Assembly: GCF_003119115.1 (NCBI RefSeq)
Contig: NZ_CP022364.1
Coordinates: forward strand, 2,494,001-2,558,000
DNA length: 64,000 bases
Reading direction: 5' to 3'
DNA from: Azospirillum sp. TSH58
GTDB taxonomy: Bacteria > Pseudomonadota > Alphaproteobacteria > Azospirillales > Azospirillaceae
Part shown: one piece after another, positions 14,114 through 22,488 of the stretch
Position numbering within the stretch: position 1 is the first letter of the stretch
How the letters are laid out: every line of letters begins with the position of its first letter
Made by a program: the position numbers and the translations under genes
Notes under the pieces: model-generated
Database searches by the model: none
Seen by the model: the letters and a program-made list of their open reading frames with translations, nothing else
Told to the model about the DNA's origin: nothing

Positions 14114-14305
14114 ATGGCCGAGAAGAAGACCGTCATCGTCACCCAGACCGGCAGCCCGATCGGTCGTAAGCACGACCAGCGCGAGACGCTGGTCGGTCTG
14201 GGTCTCAACAAGCTGCACCGGACCCGCGAGCTGGAGGACACTCCGGCCGTGCGGGGCATGATCGCCAAGGTCGCGCACCTGGTCCGCGTCGAGAACGAGG
14301 GCTGA
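14114..14305 (+). CDS. rpmD: 50S ribosomal protein L30
   Basis: 63 residues from the ATG at 14114. It contains [26 protein letters not shown], the L30 core. A small non-essential large-subunit protein in many species. Confidence 0.95.
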   Translation: MAEKKTVIVTQTGSPIGRKHDQRETLVGLGLNKLHRTRELEDTPAVRGMIAKVAHLVRVENEG

Positions 14306-14309
14306 ACCC

Positions 14310-14795
14310 ATGACGAAGCTGAACGATCTCCGGGACAACCCCGGTGCCCGTAAGGAGCGCATGCGCGTCGGCCGCGGTATCGGTTCGGGCAAGGGCAAGA
14401 CCGGCGGCCGTGGCGTCAAGGGTCAGACCTCGCGCACCGGCGTGGCCATCAACGGCTTTGAAGGCGGCCAGATGCCCCTTCACCGCCGCCTTCCGAAGCG
14501 CGGTTTCCGCAACATCTTCGCGAAGGAATACTCGGTCGTGAACCTGGGCCTGGTCCAGAAGTTCATCGACGCCGGCAAGCTCGACGCCAGCCAGACCATC
14601 GATGCGGTGGCTCTGGAAGCGGCGGGCGTCACCGGCAAGGTGAAGAAGGACGGCATCCGTCTGCTGGGCAAGGGCGCCCTGACGACGAAGGCCAGCTTCA
14701 CCGTGGCCGGCGCCTCCAAGTCGGCTGTGGAAGCGGTCGAGAAGGCGGGTGGCAGCGTCACGCTGACCGCGTCCGCCGCCGAAGCCGCCGAGTGA
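14310..14795 (+). CDS. rplO: 50S ribosomal protein L15
   Basis: 161 residues with [15 protein letters not shown], the [18 protein letters not shown] basic extension and [16 protein letters not shown]. It is followed by a 118-bp gap containing two strong hairpins before secY, the largest gap inside the operon. Confidence 0.96.
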   Translation: MTKLNDLRDNPGARKERMRVGRGIGSGKGKTGGRGVKGQTSRTGVAINGFEGGQMPLHRRLPKRGFRNIFAKEYSVVNLGLVQKFIDAGKLDASQTIDAVALEAAGVTGKVKKDGIRLLGKGALTTKASFTVAGASKSAVEAVEKAGGSVTLTASAAEAAE

Positions 14796-14797
14796 TC

Positions 14798-14883
14798 GGA
14801 AGCCCGCGCTTGCGCGCGGGCACCTTCCGGCACTAAATGAAGCGAAGTTGCGAGGGGCGGCCTGCATCCTGCAGGACCGCCCC
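14798..14883 (+). other. Two hairpins between rplO and secY
   Basis: Hairpin 1 (14798-14828) pairs CCCGCGC with GCGCGGG around TTGC, with outer GGAA/TTCC. Hairpin 2 (14854-14883) pairs GGGGCGGCCTGCA with TGCAGG-A-CCGCCCC around a 3-nt loop. Neither is followed by a T-run, so processing, mRNA stability or secY dosage control is more likely than termination. Confidence 0.6.
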
Positions 14884-14913
14884 GTTCGTGCATTAGGGAC
14901 AGGGATACGACCC

Positions 14914-16254
14914 ATGGCATCAGCGGCCGAGCAGCTTGCCGCGAACATTAATTTCGGGGCCTTCTCCAAGGCGACCGAGCTGAAGAAGCGGATCTGGTTC
15001 ACCCTTGGTGCCTTGATCATCTACCGCCTGGGCACCTACATCCCGATTCCGGGCGTCAACCCGCAGATCCTGGCCGATATTTTCCGGCAGCAGGGCGGGG
15101 GCATCCTGGGCATGTTCGACATGCTGGCCGGCGGCGCGCTGCACCGCATGACGATCTTCGCGCTCAACATCATGCCGTACATTTCGGCCTCCATCATCGT
15201 GCAGCTTCTGACCGCGGTGTCGCCGCAGATGGAAGCGCTGAAGAAGGAGGGCGAGTCGGGCCGCAAGAAGCTGAACCAGTACACCCGCTACGGCACGGTG
15301 CTGCTGGCGACCGTGCAGGCCTGGGGCCTTGCGGTCGGGCTTGAGGCGATGACCGGCGCATCCGGAGCCGCGGTTCCCGAGCCGGGGCTGTTCTTCAAGA
15401 TCGCCACGGTCATCACGCTGGTCGGTGGAACGATGTTCCTGATGTGGCTGGGCGAACAGATCACCGCCCGCGGCATCGGCAACGGCATCTCCCTCATCAT
15501 CTTCGCCGGCATCGTCGCCGAGCTGCCGCGCGCTCTGGTCAGCACGCTGGAGCTGGGCCGCACCGGCGCGCTGTCCACGCTGTTCATCGTCTTCCTGCTG
15601 CTGATGGCGGTGGGCGTCGTGTTCTTCATCGTGTTCATGGAGCGCGCGCAGCGCCGTCTGCTGATCCAGTACCCGAAGCGGCAGATGGGCAACCGCGTGT
15701 TCGGCGGCGAAGCGTCGCACCTGCCGCTGAAGCTGAACACCGCGGGCGTCATTCCGCCGATCTTCGCGTCGTCGCTGCTTCTGCTGCCGCTGACCGCGGT
15801 CGGCTTCGCCGGCGGCGAGGGTCCGGAGTGGCTGCAGACCGTCACGCGCTATCTGGCGCACGGCACGCCGCTCTACATGATCCTGTATTCGGCGCTGATC
15901 ATCTTCTTTTGCTTCTTCTACACGGCCATCGTCTTCAACCCCGCGGACACGGCCGAGAACCTGCGTAAGTATGGCGGCTTCATTCCCGGCATCCGTCCGG
16001 GCAAGAACACCGCGGACTACATCGACTATGTGCTGACCCGTCTGACGGTGATCGGCTCCGCCTACCTTGTGGCGGTTTGTCTCCTCCCCGAAATCCTGAT
16101 TTCCCAGCATTCGGTTCCGTTCTATTTTGGCGGCACCAGCCTGCTGATCGTGGTCACGGTGACGATGGACACGGTCGCGCAGATTCATTCCCATCTGCTG
16201 GCCCACCAGTATGAGGGGCTGATTAAAAAAGCGAAGCTTCGGGGGAGAAAGTAA
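14914..16254 (+). CDS. secY: Preprotein translocase subunit SecY
   Basis: 446 residues from the ATG at 14914 (MASAAEQLAANINFGAFSK). Ten hydrophobic segments are evident. The plug/TM2 region (GGALHRMTIFALNIMPYISASI) and the cytosolic loop with YTRYGTV, both SecY signatures, are present. It forms the protein-conducting channel of the inner membrane with SecE and SecG, used for the secreted flagellar and envelope proteins. The stop codon overlaps the adk ATG by one base. Confidence 0.97.
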   Translation: MASAAEQLAANINFGAFSKATELKKRIWFTLGALIIYRLGTYIPIPGVNPQILADIFRQQGGGILGMFDMLAGGALHRMTIFALNIMPYISASIIVQLLTAVSPQMEALKKEGESGRKKLNQYTRYGTVLLATVQAWGLAVGLEAMTGASGAAVPEPGLFFKIATVITLVGGTMFLMWLGEQITARGIGNGISLIIFAGIVAELPRALVSTLELGRTGALSTLFIVFLLLMAVGVVFFIVFMERAQRRLLIQYPKRQMGNRVFGGEASHLPLKLNTAGVIPPIFASSLLLLPLTAVGFAGGEGPEWLQTVTRYLAHGTPLYMILYSALIIFFCFFYTAIVFNPADTAENLRKYGGFIPGIRPGKNTADYIDYVLTRLTVIGSAYLVAVCLLPEILISQHSVPFYFGGTSLLIVVTVTMDTVAQIHSHLLAHQYEGLIKKAKLRGRK

Positions 16255-16901
16255 TGAATCTCATTCTGCTCGGACCGCCGGGCGCCGGGAAGGGGACCCA
16301 GGCGCGGCGTCTCGAAGACACACGCGGACTCGTCCAGCTTTCCACGGGCGACATGCTCCGCGCGATGGTCGCCGAGGGCGGTCCGCTGGGGCAGCAGGCG
16401 AAGGACATCATGTCCGCCGGCAAATTGATGCCGGACGCGCTGATGGTCGAAATCATCGCTGAGCGCATTTCCAAGCCGGATGTCGCCAATGGCTTCATCC
16501 TCGACGGTTTCCCGCGCACGGTCGCCCAGGCCGAAGCGTTGGACAGCATGCTGTCGGAGAAGGGTCTCAAGCTCGATCATGTCATCGAGATGAAGGTCGT
16601 CGACGACATCCTGGTGGAGCGCATCACCGGCCGTTACACCTGCGCCAAGTGCGGCAAGGGCTATCACGACGTCTTCGAAAAGCCGAAGGTCGAGGGCGTC
16701 TGCGACGTCTGCGGCAGCACGGAGTTCAAGCGTCGGGCCGACGACAACGCCGATACGGTGAAGACCCGTCTCGCCCAGTATCACGAGCAGACCGCGCCGA
16801 TCCTTCCCTACTATCAGAGCCGCGGTGTTCTGAAGACGGTGGACGGCATGGCCGAGATCGACGACGTGACCAAGCAGATCGAGGGCATCCTGGCCGCCTG
16901 A
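16254..16901 (+). CDS. adk: Adenylate kinase (zinc-LID type)
   Basis: 215 residues. The P-loop GPPGAGKGTQA is at residues 7-17, with DGFPRT in the NMP region. The LID holds two CxxC pairs (CAKC and CDVC), so it should bind structural zinc, unlike E. coli Adk. It interconverts ATP+AMP and 2 ADP. It is the last gene of the operon: a perfect terminator follows 27 bp later, whereas rpsM normally comes next in relatives. Confidence 0.97.
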   Translation: MNLILLGPPGAGKGTQARRLEDTRGLVQLSTGDMLRAMVAEGGPLGQQAKDIMSAGKLMPDALMVEIIAERISKPDVANGFILDGFPRTVAQAEALDSMLSEKGLKLDHVIEMKVVDDILVERITGRYTCAKCGKGYHDVFEKPKVEGVCDVCGSTEFKRRADDNADTVKTRLAQYHEQTAPILPYYQSRGVLKTVDGMAEIDDVTKQIEGILAA

Positions 16902-16928
16902 CCGGGATCGTCACGGTTCGCTGAACAG

Positions 16929-16966
16929 AAAAAGCCGCGGGGTTCTAAGAACCCCGCGGCTTTTTT
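16929..16966. terminator. Bidirectional terminator after adk
   Basis: A perfect inverted repeat (AAAAAGCCGCGGGGTTC and its complement around TAA) with A-run and T-run flanks. It ends the S10/spc operon and also serves the convergent regulator gene on the minus strand. Confidence 0.95.
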
Positions 16967-17017
16967 CATGCGCCGATGATGGAGCGGGGAGGGCGGTCCT
17001 CCCCGGTTGCCTTGGCT

Positions 17018-17794
17018 CTATGGGTTGGCGTCGGTGTCGGGGCGGGACAGGTCTTCCGCCTTCCGGCTCAGGTCGTTGTAGCGGTCGAGCACCCAGCCGA
17101 GGTGATCGGTGGCCGCCGCCGCGGCGGCATCGGCGTCGCGGCGCCGGATGGCGTCATAGATGGCGCGGTGATGGTCGATCATCAGCGCCTCGCGGCCCAG
17201 CGCGAAGGGCTCGGTGTGATGGTACTCCATCATCTGGCCGAGGATGTCGCGGATGGTCGCCAGCAGATGCAGGTAGACCGGGCTTCCCGCCGCCTGGGCG
17301 ACGGCGAGGTGGAAGTCCATGTCGTCGGCCGCCTGCTTGCCGTCGCGGCCCGTCTCGCCCATTGCGGCGAGGACCCGCCCGATGTGGTCGATCTGTTCCT
17401 GGGTCGCGCGTTCGGTGGCGCGCCGGGCCGCCCAGCTTTCCAGAGCCTGCCGGATTTCCACGAGATCGCAGAGGTTGGCGTGCTTCACCCGGACCATTTC
17501 GGTCAGGGCACCGTCCATGGCCCCGGCGGAGGACACCACCCGGGTGCCGCCGCCCTGCACGGCGGTCAGGAAGCCCTGGGTCTTCAGCTTCTGCAGGGCC
17601 GCGCGCACCGACACCCGGCTGACATGGAGCTGCTCGGCCAGCTGGCGTTCACCGGGCAGGCGCTCACCCGGAACGAGTTCGCCGCGGGCGATCCGTTCGA
17701 GGATCCGCTCCGCCACCCATTCGGAAATGCGCTGGGAGGAGGCCGGTACGTGGTGGGGTTCTTCGGTGTCGGACACGGTGGCATGCCCTTTCAT
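17018..17794 (-). CDS. GntR/FadR-family transcriptional regulator
   Basis: About 258 residues from the ATG at 17794. An upstream TTG at 17830 is less likely, and a downstream GTG (VSDTEEP) preceded by AAAGGG is possible. The N-terminal winged helix has GELVPGERLPGERQLAEQLHVSRVSVRAAL. The C-terminal FCD domain has the metal/ligand pattern DMDFHLAVAQ...H...H. FadR-subfamily members of this type sense organic acids (pyruvate, lactate, glycolate). The target is not identifiable: the neighbour is an EamA exporter on the same strand with its own upstream palindrome. Confidence 0.85.
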   Translation of the reverse strand: MKGHATVSDTEEPHHVPASSQRISEWVAERILERIARGELVPGERLPGERQLAEQLHVSRVSVRAALQKLKTQGFLTAVQGGGTRVVSSAGAMDGALTEMVRVKHANLCDLVEIRQALESWAARRATERATQEQIDHIGRVLAAMGETGRDGKQAADDMDFHLAVAQAAGSPVYLHLLATIRDILGQMMEYHHTEPFALGREALMIDHHRAIYDAIRRRDADAAAAAATDHLGWVLDRYNDLSRKAEDLSRPDTDANP

Positions 17795-17885
17795 CAGCAA
17801 TCGGTCATAGGTCGTACCCGAGTCGGGCAAATCACGTCAACTCGCATCCGGACGGCGGCGTATGGTGCGCGTCGCCCGTGGCGCT

Positions 17886-18800
17886 TTATCGGCTCCCGCG
17901 GCGCGCCACCAGGATTCCGGCCAGCACGATGGTCCCGCCGACAGCCTGGAACGCCCCGAGCGGCTCGGCGAGCAGCGCCCAGGCCAGCACCGCCGCCGCC
18001 GCCGGCTGGAGCAGCAGGCTGACGGAGGAGAAGGCGGCGGGCAGATGGGCCAGCGCGTAGGCGATCAGGCTCTGGCCGCCGGCGTGGCTGACCAGGGCGA
18101 GCCCGAGAAGCACGCCCCAGCCGCCGAGCGAGCCGGCGATCAGGCTTTCGCCCGACAGCAGGGCGATGGGCAGCAGGGCGAGGCCGGTGACCACGCCGCT
18201 CCAGGTCATGATGGTGGCGGTGGAGAACTCCGACCGCAGGCGGCCGACCATCAGGAAGTAGCCGCTGTAGAACACCGCGGTCAGCAGCCCCAGTGCGTCG
18301 CCGAACAGATGGTCCGGGCTCAACTGCAGGCTCTGCCCCATCAGCACGATGGCCCCGCACAGGGCCAGCCCAAGGCCGGTGAGGAAGGTGCGGCTGAACC
18401 GCTCCTTGAACACCAGCCAGGACACCAGCGTCACGAAGATCGGCGCGAAATTGGCGAGCAGCGTGGAGTTGGCGACGGAGGTGTAGCGGATCGACCAGTG
18501 CCAGATGGCGAGGTCGCCCGCGAAGAACAGTCCCGCGGCGGTCAGCCGGGCGTAGTCGCTGAGCGACGAGGGCTTGCGGGACCGCACGCCGCCCTTCGGC
18601 TCCATGGCCATCCAGACCCACAGGGCCGGGATGGCGAAGGCCAGGCGCCAGAAGGCGGTGGCGCTCGGCCCCAGTTCGGAGAGGCGGACGAAGATGGGGG
18701 CGAAGGCGATTCCCAGCGCCCCGGTCAAGAGGGCGATCAGTGCGATCCGTTGCGCGGCGTCAGCGCGCGCGGCGGGGGCGAGGGTGCTGGCGTCCGGCAT
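17886..18800 (-). CDS. EamA/DMT-family membrane transporter
   Basis: 304 residues with about ten hydrophobic segments in two EamA repeats (AFAPIFVRLSELGPSATAFWRL in the first, TAVFYSGYFLMVGRLRS in the second). The drug/metabolite transporter superfamily exports amino acids, nucleosides or other small metabolites; the substrate cannot be read from sequence. The ATG lies one base from a perfect 20-bp palindrome containing TATAA, so the transcript may be leaderless or repressed there. Confidence 0.88.
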   Translation of the reverse strand: MPDASTLAPAARADAAQRIALIALLTGALGIAFAPIFVRLSELGPSATAFWRLAFAIPALWVWMAMEPKGGVRSRKPSSLSDYARLTAAGLFFAGDLAIWHWSIRYTSVANSTLLANFAPIFVTLVSWLVFKERFSRTFLTGLGLALCGAIVLMGQSLQLSPDHLFGDALGLLTAVFYSGYFLMVGRLRSEFSTATIMTWSGVVTGLALLPIALLSGESLIAGSLGGWGVLLGLALVSHAGGQSLIAYALAHLPAAFSSVSLLLQPAAAAVLAWALLAEPLGAFQAVGGTIVLAGILVARRGSR

Positions 18801-18801
18801 G

Positions 18802-18821
18802 GCGTCCGTTATAACGGACGC
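18802..18821. promoter_or_regulatory. Perfect 20-bp palindrome at the EamA gene start
   Basis: GCGTCCGTTA followed directly by its reverse complement TAACGGACGC, with TATAAC in the middle on the minus strand. It ends one base before the EamA start codon. It is a candidate operator fused to a -10 element. Confidence 0.6.
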
Positions 18822-18985
18822 AACCTGCGCGCGCCACGTCCCCCCGCCGCATGGCTCATCTGCGGAAGGCCCGGATTGTGGGACATTGCCTTTGTCTCGG
18901 GATCATCCACCGGTCCGGGCCGTTGCCATCGGACCAGCCGGCGGGAACTTCCGCCGCGACCGAGACCCTGCAATACTGTGCCATC

Positions 18986-19858
18986 ATGACGCAGCGATTC
19001 CCCAGCAAGCCCGCCGAACATCCCCGACCGGTGACCCTGCCGTCGCCGCCCCGCGCCGCGCCGGCCGCGCCGCTGCTGGGGCCTGACGATCCGCCGCCGG
19101 TCACCGTCCTGCGCCCGGAGTCGGACAGTCCCGTTCTGCTGCTGTGCGACCACGCCTCGCGGGCCATTCCGAAGGCGCTGGGGACGCTGGGGCTGGACGA
19201 GGCGAATCTGTGCCGGCACATCGCCTACGACATCGGCGCTGCGGAGGTGACACGGCGGCTGTCGGCGCGGTTCGGCGCGACGGCGGTGCTGTCCGGCTAT
19301 TCCCGGCTGGTGATCGACCCGAACCGCGCGCTGGACGATCCCACGGCGATTCCGGTGGTCAGCGACGACGTGGTGATCCCCGGCAACCGGGCCTTGGACC
19401 GGACGGAGGAGGAGCGCCGGGTCGAGGCCATCTTCCGGCCCTATCACGAGGCCGTCGCCGCCGAGGTCGCCCGGCGGCGGGAGCGCGGGCAGGTGCCGGT
19501 GCTGCTGTCGATCCACAGCTTCACGCCCGCGATGCGCGGAGTCGCCCGGCCCTGGCACGTCGGCATCCTGTGGGACCACGACCCGCGCATCCCCATTCCG
19601 ATGATCGAGCGTCTGCGCGCCGAAGGGCGCTGGTGCGTCGGCGACAACGAGCCCTATTCGGGCCGGACCACGCTGGGCGGCACGGTGGAAAGCCACGCCA
19701 CCCCCGCCGGTCTGCCCAACGTCCTGGTCGAGGTGCGTCAGGACCTGATCGCCACGCCGGAAGGGGCGGAGCTGTGGGCGACGGTGCTGGGCGATGCGCT
19801 GGAGCCGATCCTGGCCGACCCCGATCTCTACCAGATCAAACTGTTCCCGCGGGAGTGA
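18986..19858 (+). CDS. N-formylglutamate amidohydrolase family protein
   Basis: 290 residues from the ATG at 18986; longer in-frame starts give a non-conserved extension. FGase-family landmarks are LLCDHASRAIPKALG, SRLVIDPNR, SIHSFTPAMRG and VEVRQDLI. Canonical members (HutG) release glutamate from N-formylglutamate in histidine degradation. No hut genes are nearby, and the gene is followed 6 bp later by a YbdK-type ligase, so its true substrate is uncertain. Confidence 0.85.
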   Translation: MTQRFPSKPAEHPRPVTLPSPPRAAPAAPLLGPDDPPPVTVLRPESDSPVLLLCDHASRAIPKALGTLGLDEANLCRHIAYDIGAAEVTRRLSARFGATAVLSGYSRLVIDPNRALDDPTAIPVVSDDVVIPGNRALDRTEEERRVEAIFRPYHEAVAAEVARRRERGQVPVLLSIHSFTPAMRGVARPWHVGILWDHDPRIPIPMIERLRAEGRWCVGDNEPYSGRTTLGGTVESHATPAGLPNVLVEVRQDLIATPEGAELWATVLGDALEPILADPDLYQIKLFPRE

Positions 19859-19864
19859 GCGTTC

Positions 19865-20995
19865 ATGGAGCCGGCCTTCACGCTGGGGCTTGAGGAAGAG
19901 TATCTGCTGGTGGACCGCAACTCGCGGGACATCGCGCGCAACCCGCCGGACGAGATGCTGGCGGCCTGCCAGGAGCAGGCGCCGGGCCAGATCCATCCGG
20001 AATTCCTGCGCTGCCAGATCGAGGTCGGCACGCCGGTCTGTTCCGATCTGAAAGAGGCGCGGGCGGAGCTGGCGCGGTTGCGCGCCACGGTGGCCGGGGT
20101 GGCGCGCGCGCACAATCTGGCGCCCATCGCCGCCTCCACCCATCCCTTCGCCGCGTGGGAGCCGCAGAAGCACACCAACCGCGACCGCTACAACATGCTG
20201 GCCCGCGACCTGGGCGCTCCGGCGCGGCGTCTGATGATCTGCGGCATGCACGTCCATGTCGGGATCGAGGACGACGATCTCCGGATCGACCTGATGAATC
20301 AGGTCCGCTATTTCCTGCCGCATCTGCTGGCGCTGTCGACCTCCTCGCCCTTCTGGCGGGGGCAGGACATGCAGCGGAAATCCTACCGGCTGGCGGTGTG
20401 GAACGAGTTGCCGCGCACCGGCATGCCCGACAGCTTCCAGAGCTTCGGCGAGTACCAGCAGCAGGTAAATGTGCTGGTCAACGCCGGCATCATCGAGGAC
20501 GCGAGCAAGCTGTGGTGGGACATCCGCCCGTCCCAGCGCTTCCCGACTCTGGAGATGCGGATCACCGACGTCTGCACCCGCCTGGACGACGCGGTGACGG
20601 TGGCGGCGCTGTTCCGCTGCCTGCTGCGGATGCTGTGGCGGCTGCGGCTGCGGAACGTGACGTGGCGGCCCTACAAGAACCTGCTGATCGGCGAGAATCG
20701 CTGGCGCGCCCAGCGCTACGGCCTGGACGAGGGGCTGGTCGATTTCGGGCGCGGCACCATCGTTCCCTACGCCGACCTGATGGAGGAGCTGATCGAGCTG
20801 ACCCGCGAGGACGCGGAGCGGTTCGACTGCGTGGCGGAGGTCGCCAACGCCCGCGACATCATCCGCCGCGGCACCAGCGCCCACCGACAGGTGGCCATCT
20901 ACCGCGAGGCGCTGGAGCAGGGCGCCACCGGCTGGGAGGCCCTGGCCCAGGTGGTCGATTGGCTGGCCGAGGAGACGATGGTCGGGGTGGAGTGA
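19865..20995 (+). CDS. Carboxylate-amine ligase, YbdK/GCS2 family
   Basis: 376 residues beginning MEPAFTLGLEEEYLLVD, with the conserved LGLEEEY, ICGMHVHVGI and WWDIRPSQRFPTLEMRITD motifs of the GCS2 glutamate-cysteine ligase-like family. YbdK homologues have only weak gamma-glutamylcysteine synthesis, and the physiological product is unknown. It lies 6 bp after the formylglutamate hydrolase-like gene, so the two probably work on one gamma-glutamyl or N-acyl amino-acid compound. Confidence 0.88.
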   Translation: MEPAFTLGLEEEYLLVDRNSRDIARNPPDEMLAACQEQAPGQIHPEFLRCQIEVGTPVCSDLKEARAELARLRATVAGVARAHNLAPIAASTHPFAAWEPQKHTNRDRYNMLARDLGAPARRLMICGMHVHVGIEDDDLRIDLMNQVRYFLPHLLALSTSSPFWRGQDMQRKSYRLAVWNELPRTGMPDSFQSFGEYQQQVNVLVNAGIIEDASKLWWDIRPSQRFPTLEMRITDVCTRLDDAVTVAALFRCLLRMLWRLRLRNVTWRPYKNLLIGENRWRAQRYGLDEGLVDFGRGTIVPYADLMEELIELTREDAERFDCVAEVANARDIIRRGTSAHRQVAIYREALEQGATGWEALAQVVDWLAEETMVGVE

Positions 20996-21035
20996 ATTGC
21001 TTCGAAATCCGGGGCAACTTTCGGAAACCCACTAC

Positions 21036-21064
21036 TTGACCTTTGCGTCATCCAGCCATACCCT
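21036..21064 (+). promoter_or_regulatory. sigma70 promoter of the O-acetylhomoserine sulfhydrylase gene
   Basis: TTGACC (21036-21041), 17-bp spacer, TACCCT (21059-21064). It leaves a leader of about 95 nt. Confidence 0.6.
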
Positions 21065-21072
21065 CCCCGCAA

Positions 21073-21160
21073 ATCAGCTCACCGAGTTGAGCAGGGCAGG
21101 CAAAAAAACGAAGCAGCAGGGGCCGCTCGCACCACGGGCGGCCCTTACCTTTTTCAGGGG
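21073..21160 (+). other. Structured leader of the methionine gene, class unknown
   Basis: The leader contains a small GCTCA/TGAGC hairpin, an A-rich stretch (CAAAAAAACG) and GGGCCGC pairing with GCGGCCC, followed by TTACCTTTTT. The last part looks like a terminator overlapping the region before the ribosome site (GGGGGAAGGG). Methionine genes are often under SAM riboswitches, but I do not see the GCTAAA pseudoknot signature of SAM-II here. Confidence 0.4.
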
Positions 21161-21167
21161 GAAGGGA

Positions 21168-22478
21168 ATGGCCGACGCCAAGTTCCTCAAGTTCGACACG
21201 CTGAGCCTGCACGCTGGCCAGAGGCCCGACCCGGCCACCGGGGCGCGGGCGGTGCCGATCTACCAGTCCACGTCCTACGTCTTCGACGACACCGACCACG
21301 CCGCCTCGCTGTTCAACCTGGAACGGCCGGGGCACATCTATTCCCGCATCTCCAACCCCACGGTGGCGGTGCTGGAGGAGCGGCTGGCGGCTCTGGACGG
21401 TGGCGTCGGCGCGGTCTGCACGGCCAGCGGCCAGGCGGCGCTGACGCTCGCCATCATGACGCTGATGGACGCCGGCGGGCACATCGTCGCCTCCTCCTCG
21501 ATCTACGGCGGCAGCCGCAACCTGCTGGCCTACACCCTGCCGCGATTCGGCATCACCACGACCTTCGTGAATCCGCGCGACCTCGACGGCTTCCGCGCGG
21601 CCATCCGGCCGGAGACCCGGCTGCTGTTCGGCGAGGTGCTGGGCAATCCGGGACTGGAGGTGCTCGACATCCCCAGCCTGTCGGCCATCGCCCATGGGGC
21701 CGGCCTGCCGCTGATGGTCGATGCGACCTTCGTCACGCCCTATCTGTGCAAGCCGCTGAGCGTCGGCGCCGATCTGGTCATGCATTCCTGCACCAAGTGG
21801 CTGGCCGGGCACGGCGTCGCCATCGGCGGGGTGGTGATCGACGGCGGCACCTTCGACTGGGAGGCGTCCGGCAAGTTCCCGACCCTGACCGAGCCCTACG
21901 CCGGCTATCACGGCATCGACTTCGCGGAGGAGTACGGGCCGGCGGCCTTCGTCATGCGCGCCCGCGCCGAGGGGCTGCGCGACTTCGGCGCCTGCATGAG
22001 CCCGATGAACGCCTTCCAGATCCTCCAGGGCGTGGAAACCCTGCCGCTGCGCATGAAGGGCCACATCCACAACACCCGCAAGGTCCTGGGCTTCCTCGAA
22101 TCGGAGGCTTACGCGGAGAACGGCAGCGTCGCCTGGGTCACCCATCCGGAACTGCCCGACCATCCCGACCACCGGCTGCGCGCCCAACTCCTGCCGCACG
22201 GCGCCGGGTCCATCATCTCCTTCGGGATCAAGGGCGGGCGGGAGGCCGGGCGGCGCTTCATCGAGAAGCTGGCGCTGTTCTCCCACCTCGCCAACGTCGG
22301 CGACGCCAAGTCGCTGGTCATCCACCCCGCCAGCACCACCCACGCCCAGCTCGACGCCGAGGCGCTCGCCGCCGCCGGGGTGGGGGAGGACATGATCCGC
22401 CTGTCCATCGGGCTGGAGGATTGCGACGACCTGATCGACGATCTGCGCCAGGCGCTGCGCGCCGCGACGAAGGCGTGA
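21168..22478 (+). CDS. metY: O-acetylhomoserine sulfhydrylase / aminocarboxypropyltransferase
   Basis: 436 residues from the ATG at 21168 after GGGGGAAGGGA. Cys/Met-metabolism PLP enzyme: TASGQAAL, VDATFVTPYLCKP, and SCTKWLAGHG with the Schiff-base Lys near residue 210. It condenses O-acetylhomoserine with sulfide to give homocysteine in methionine synthesis; length (about 430) and YGGSRNLL fit this group rather than cystathionine gamma-synthase. The gene has its own promoter and structured leader and is followed 10 bp later by a hydrolase. Confidence 0.92.
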   Translation: MADAKFLKFDTLSLHAGQRPDPATGARAVPIYQSTSYVFDDTDHAASLFNLERPGHIYSRISNPTVAVLEERLAALDGGVGAVCTASGQAALTLAIMTLMDAGGHIVASSSIYGGSRNLLAYTLPRFGITTTFVNPRDLDGFRAAIRPETRLLFGEVLGNPGLEVLDIPSLSAIAHGAGLPLMVDATFVTPYLCKPLSVGADLVMHSCTKWLAGHGVAIGGVVIDGGTFDWEASGKFPTLTEPYAGYHGIDFAEEYGPAAFVMRARAEGLRDFGACMSPMNAFQILQGVETLPLRMKGHIHNTRKVLGFLESEAYAENGSVAWVTHPELPDHPDHRLRAQLLPHGAGSIISFGIKGGREAGRRFIEKLALFSHLANVGDAKSLVIHPASTTHAQLDAEALAAAGVGEDMIRLSIGLEDCDDLIDDLRQALRAATKA

Positions 22479-22488
22479 GGAGGCTGCC

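Noticed and set aside
21073..21160. SAM-II riboswitch before metY
   Set aside because: The expected GCTAAA/GATTT pseudoknot elements are missing; kept only as a leader of unknown class.
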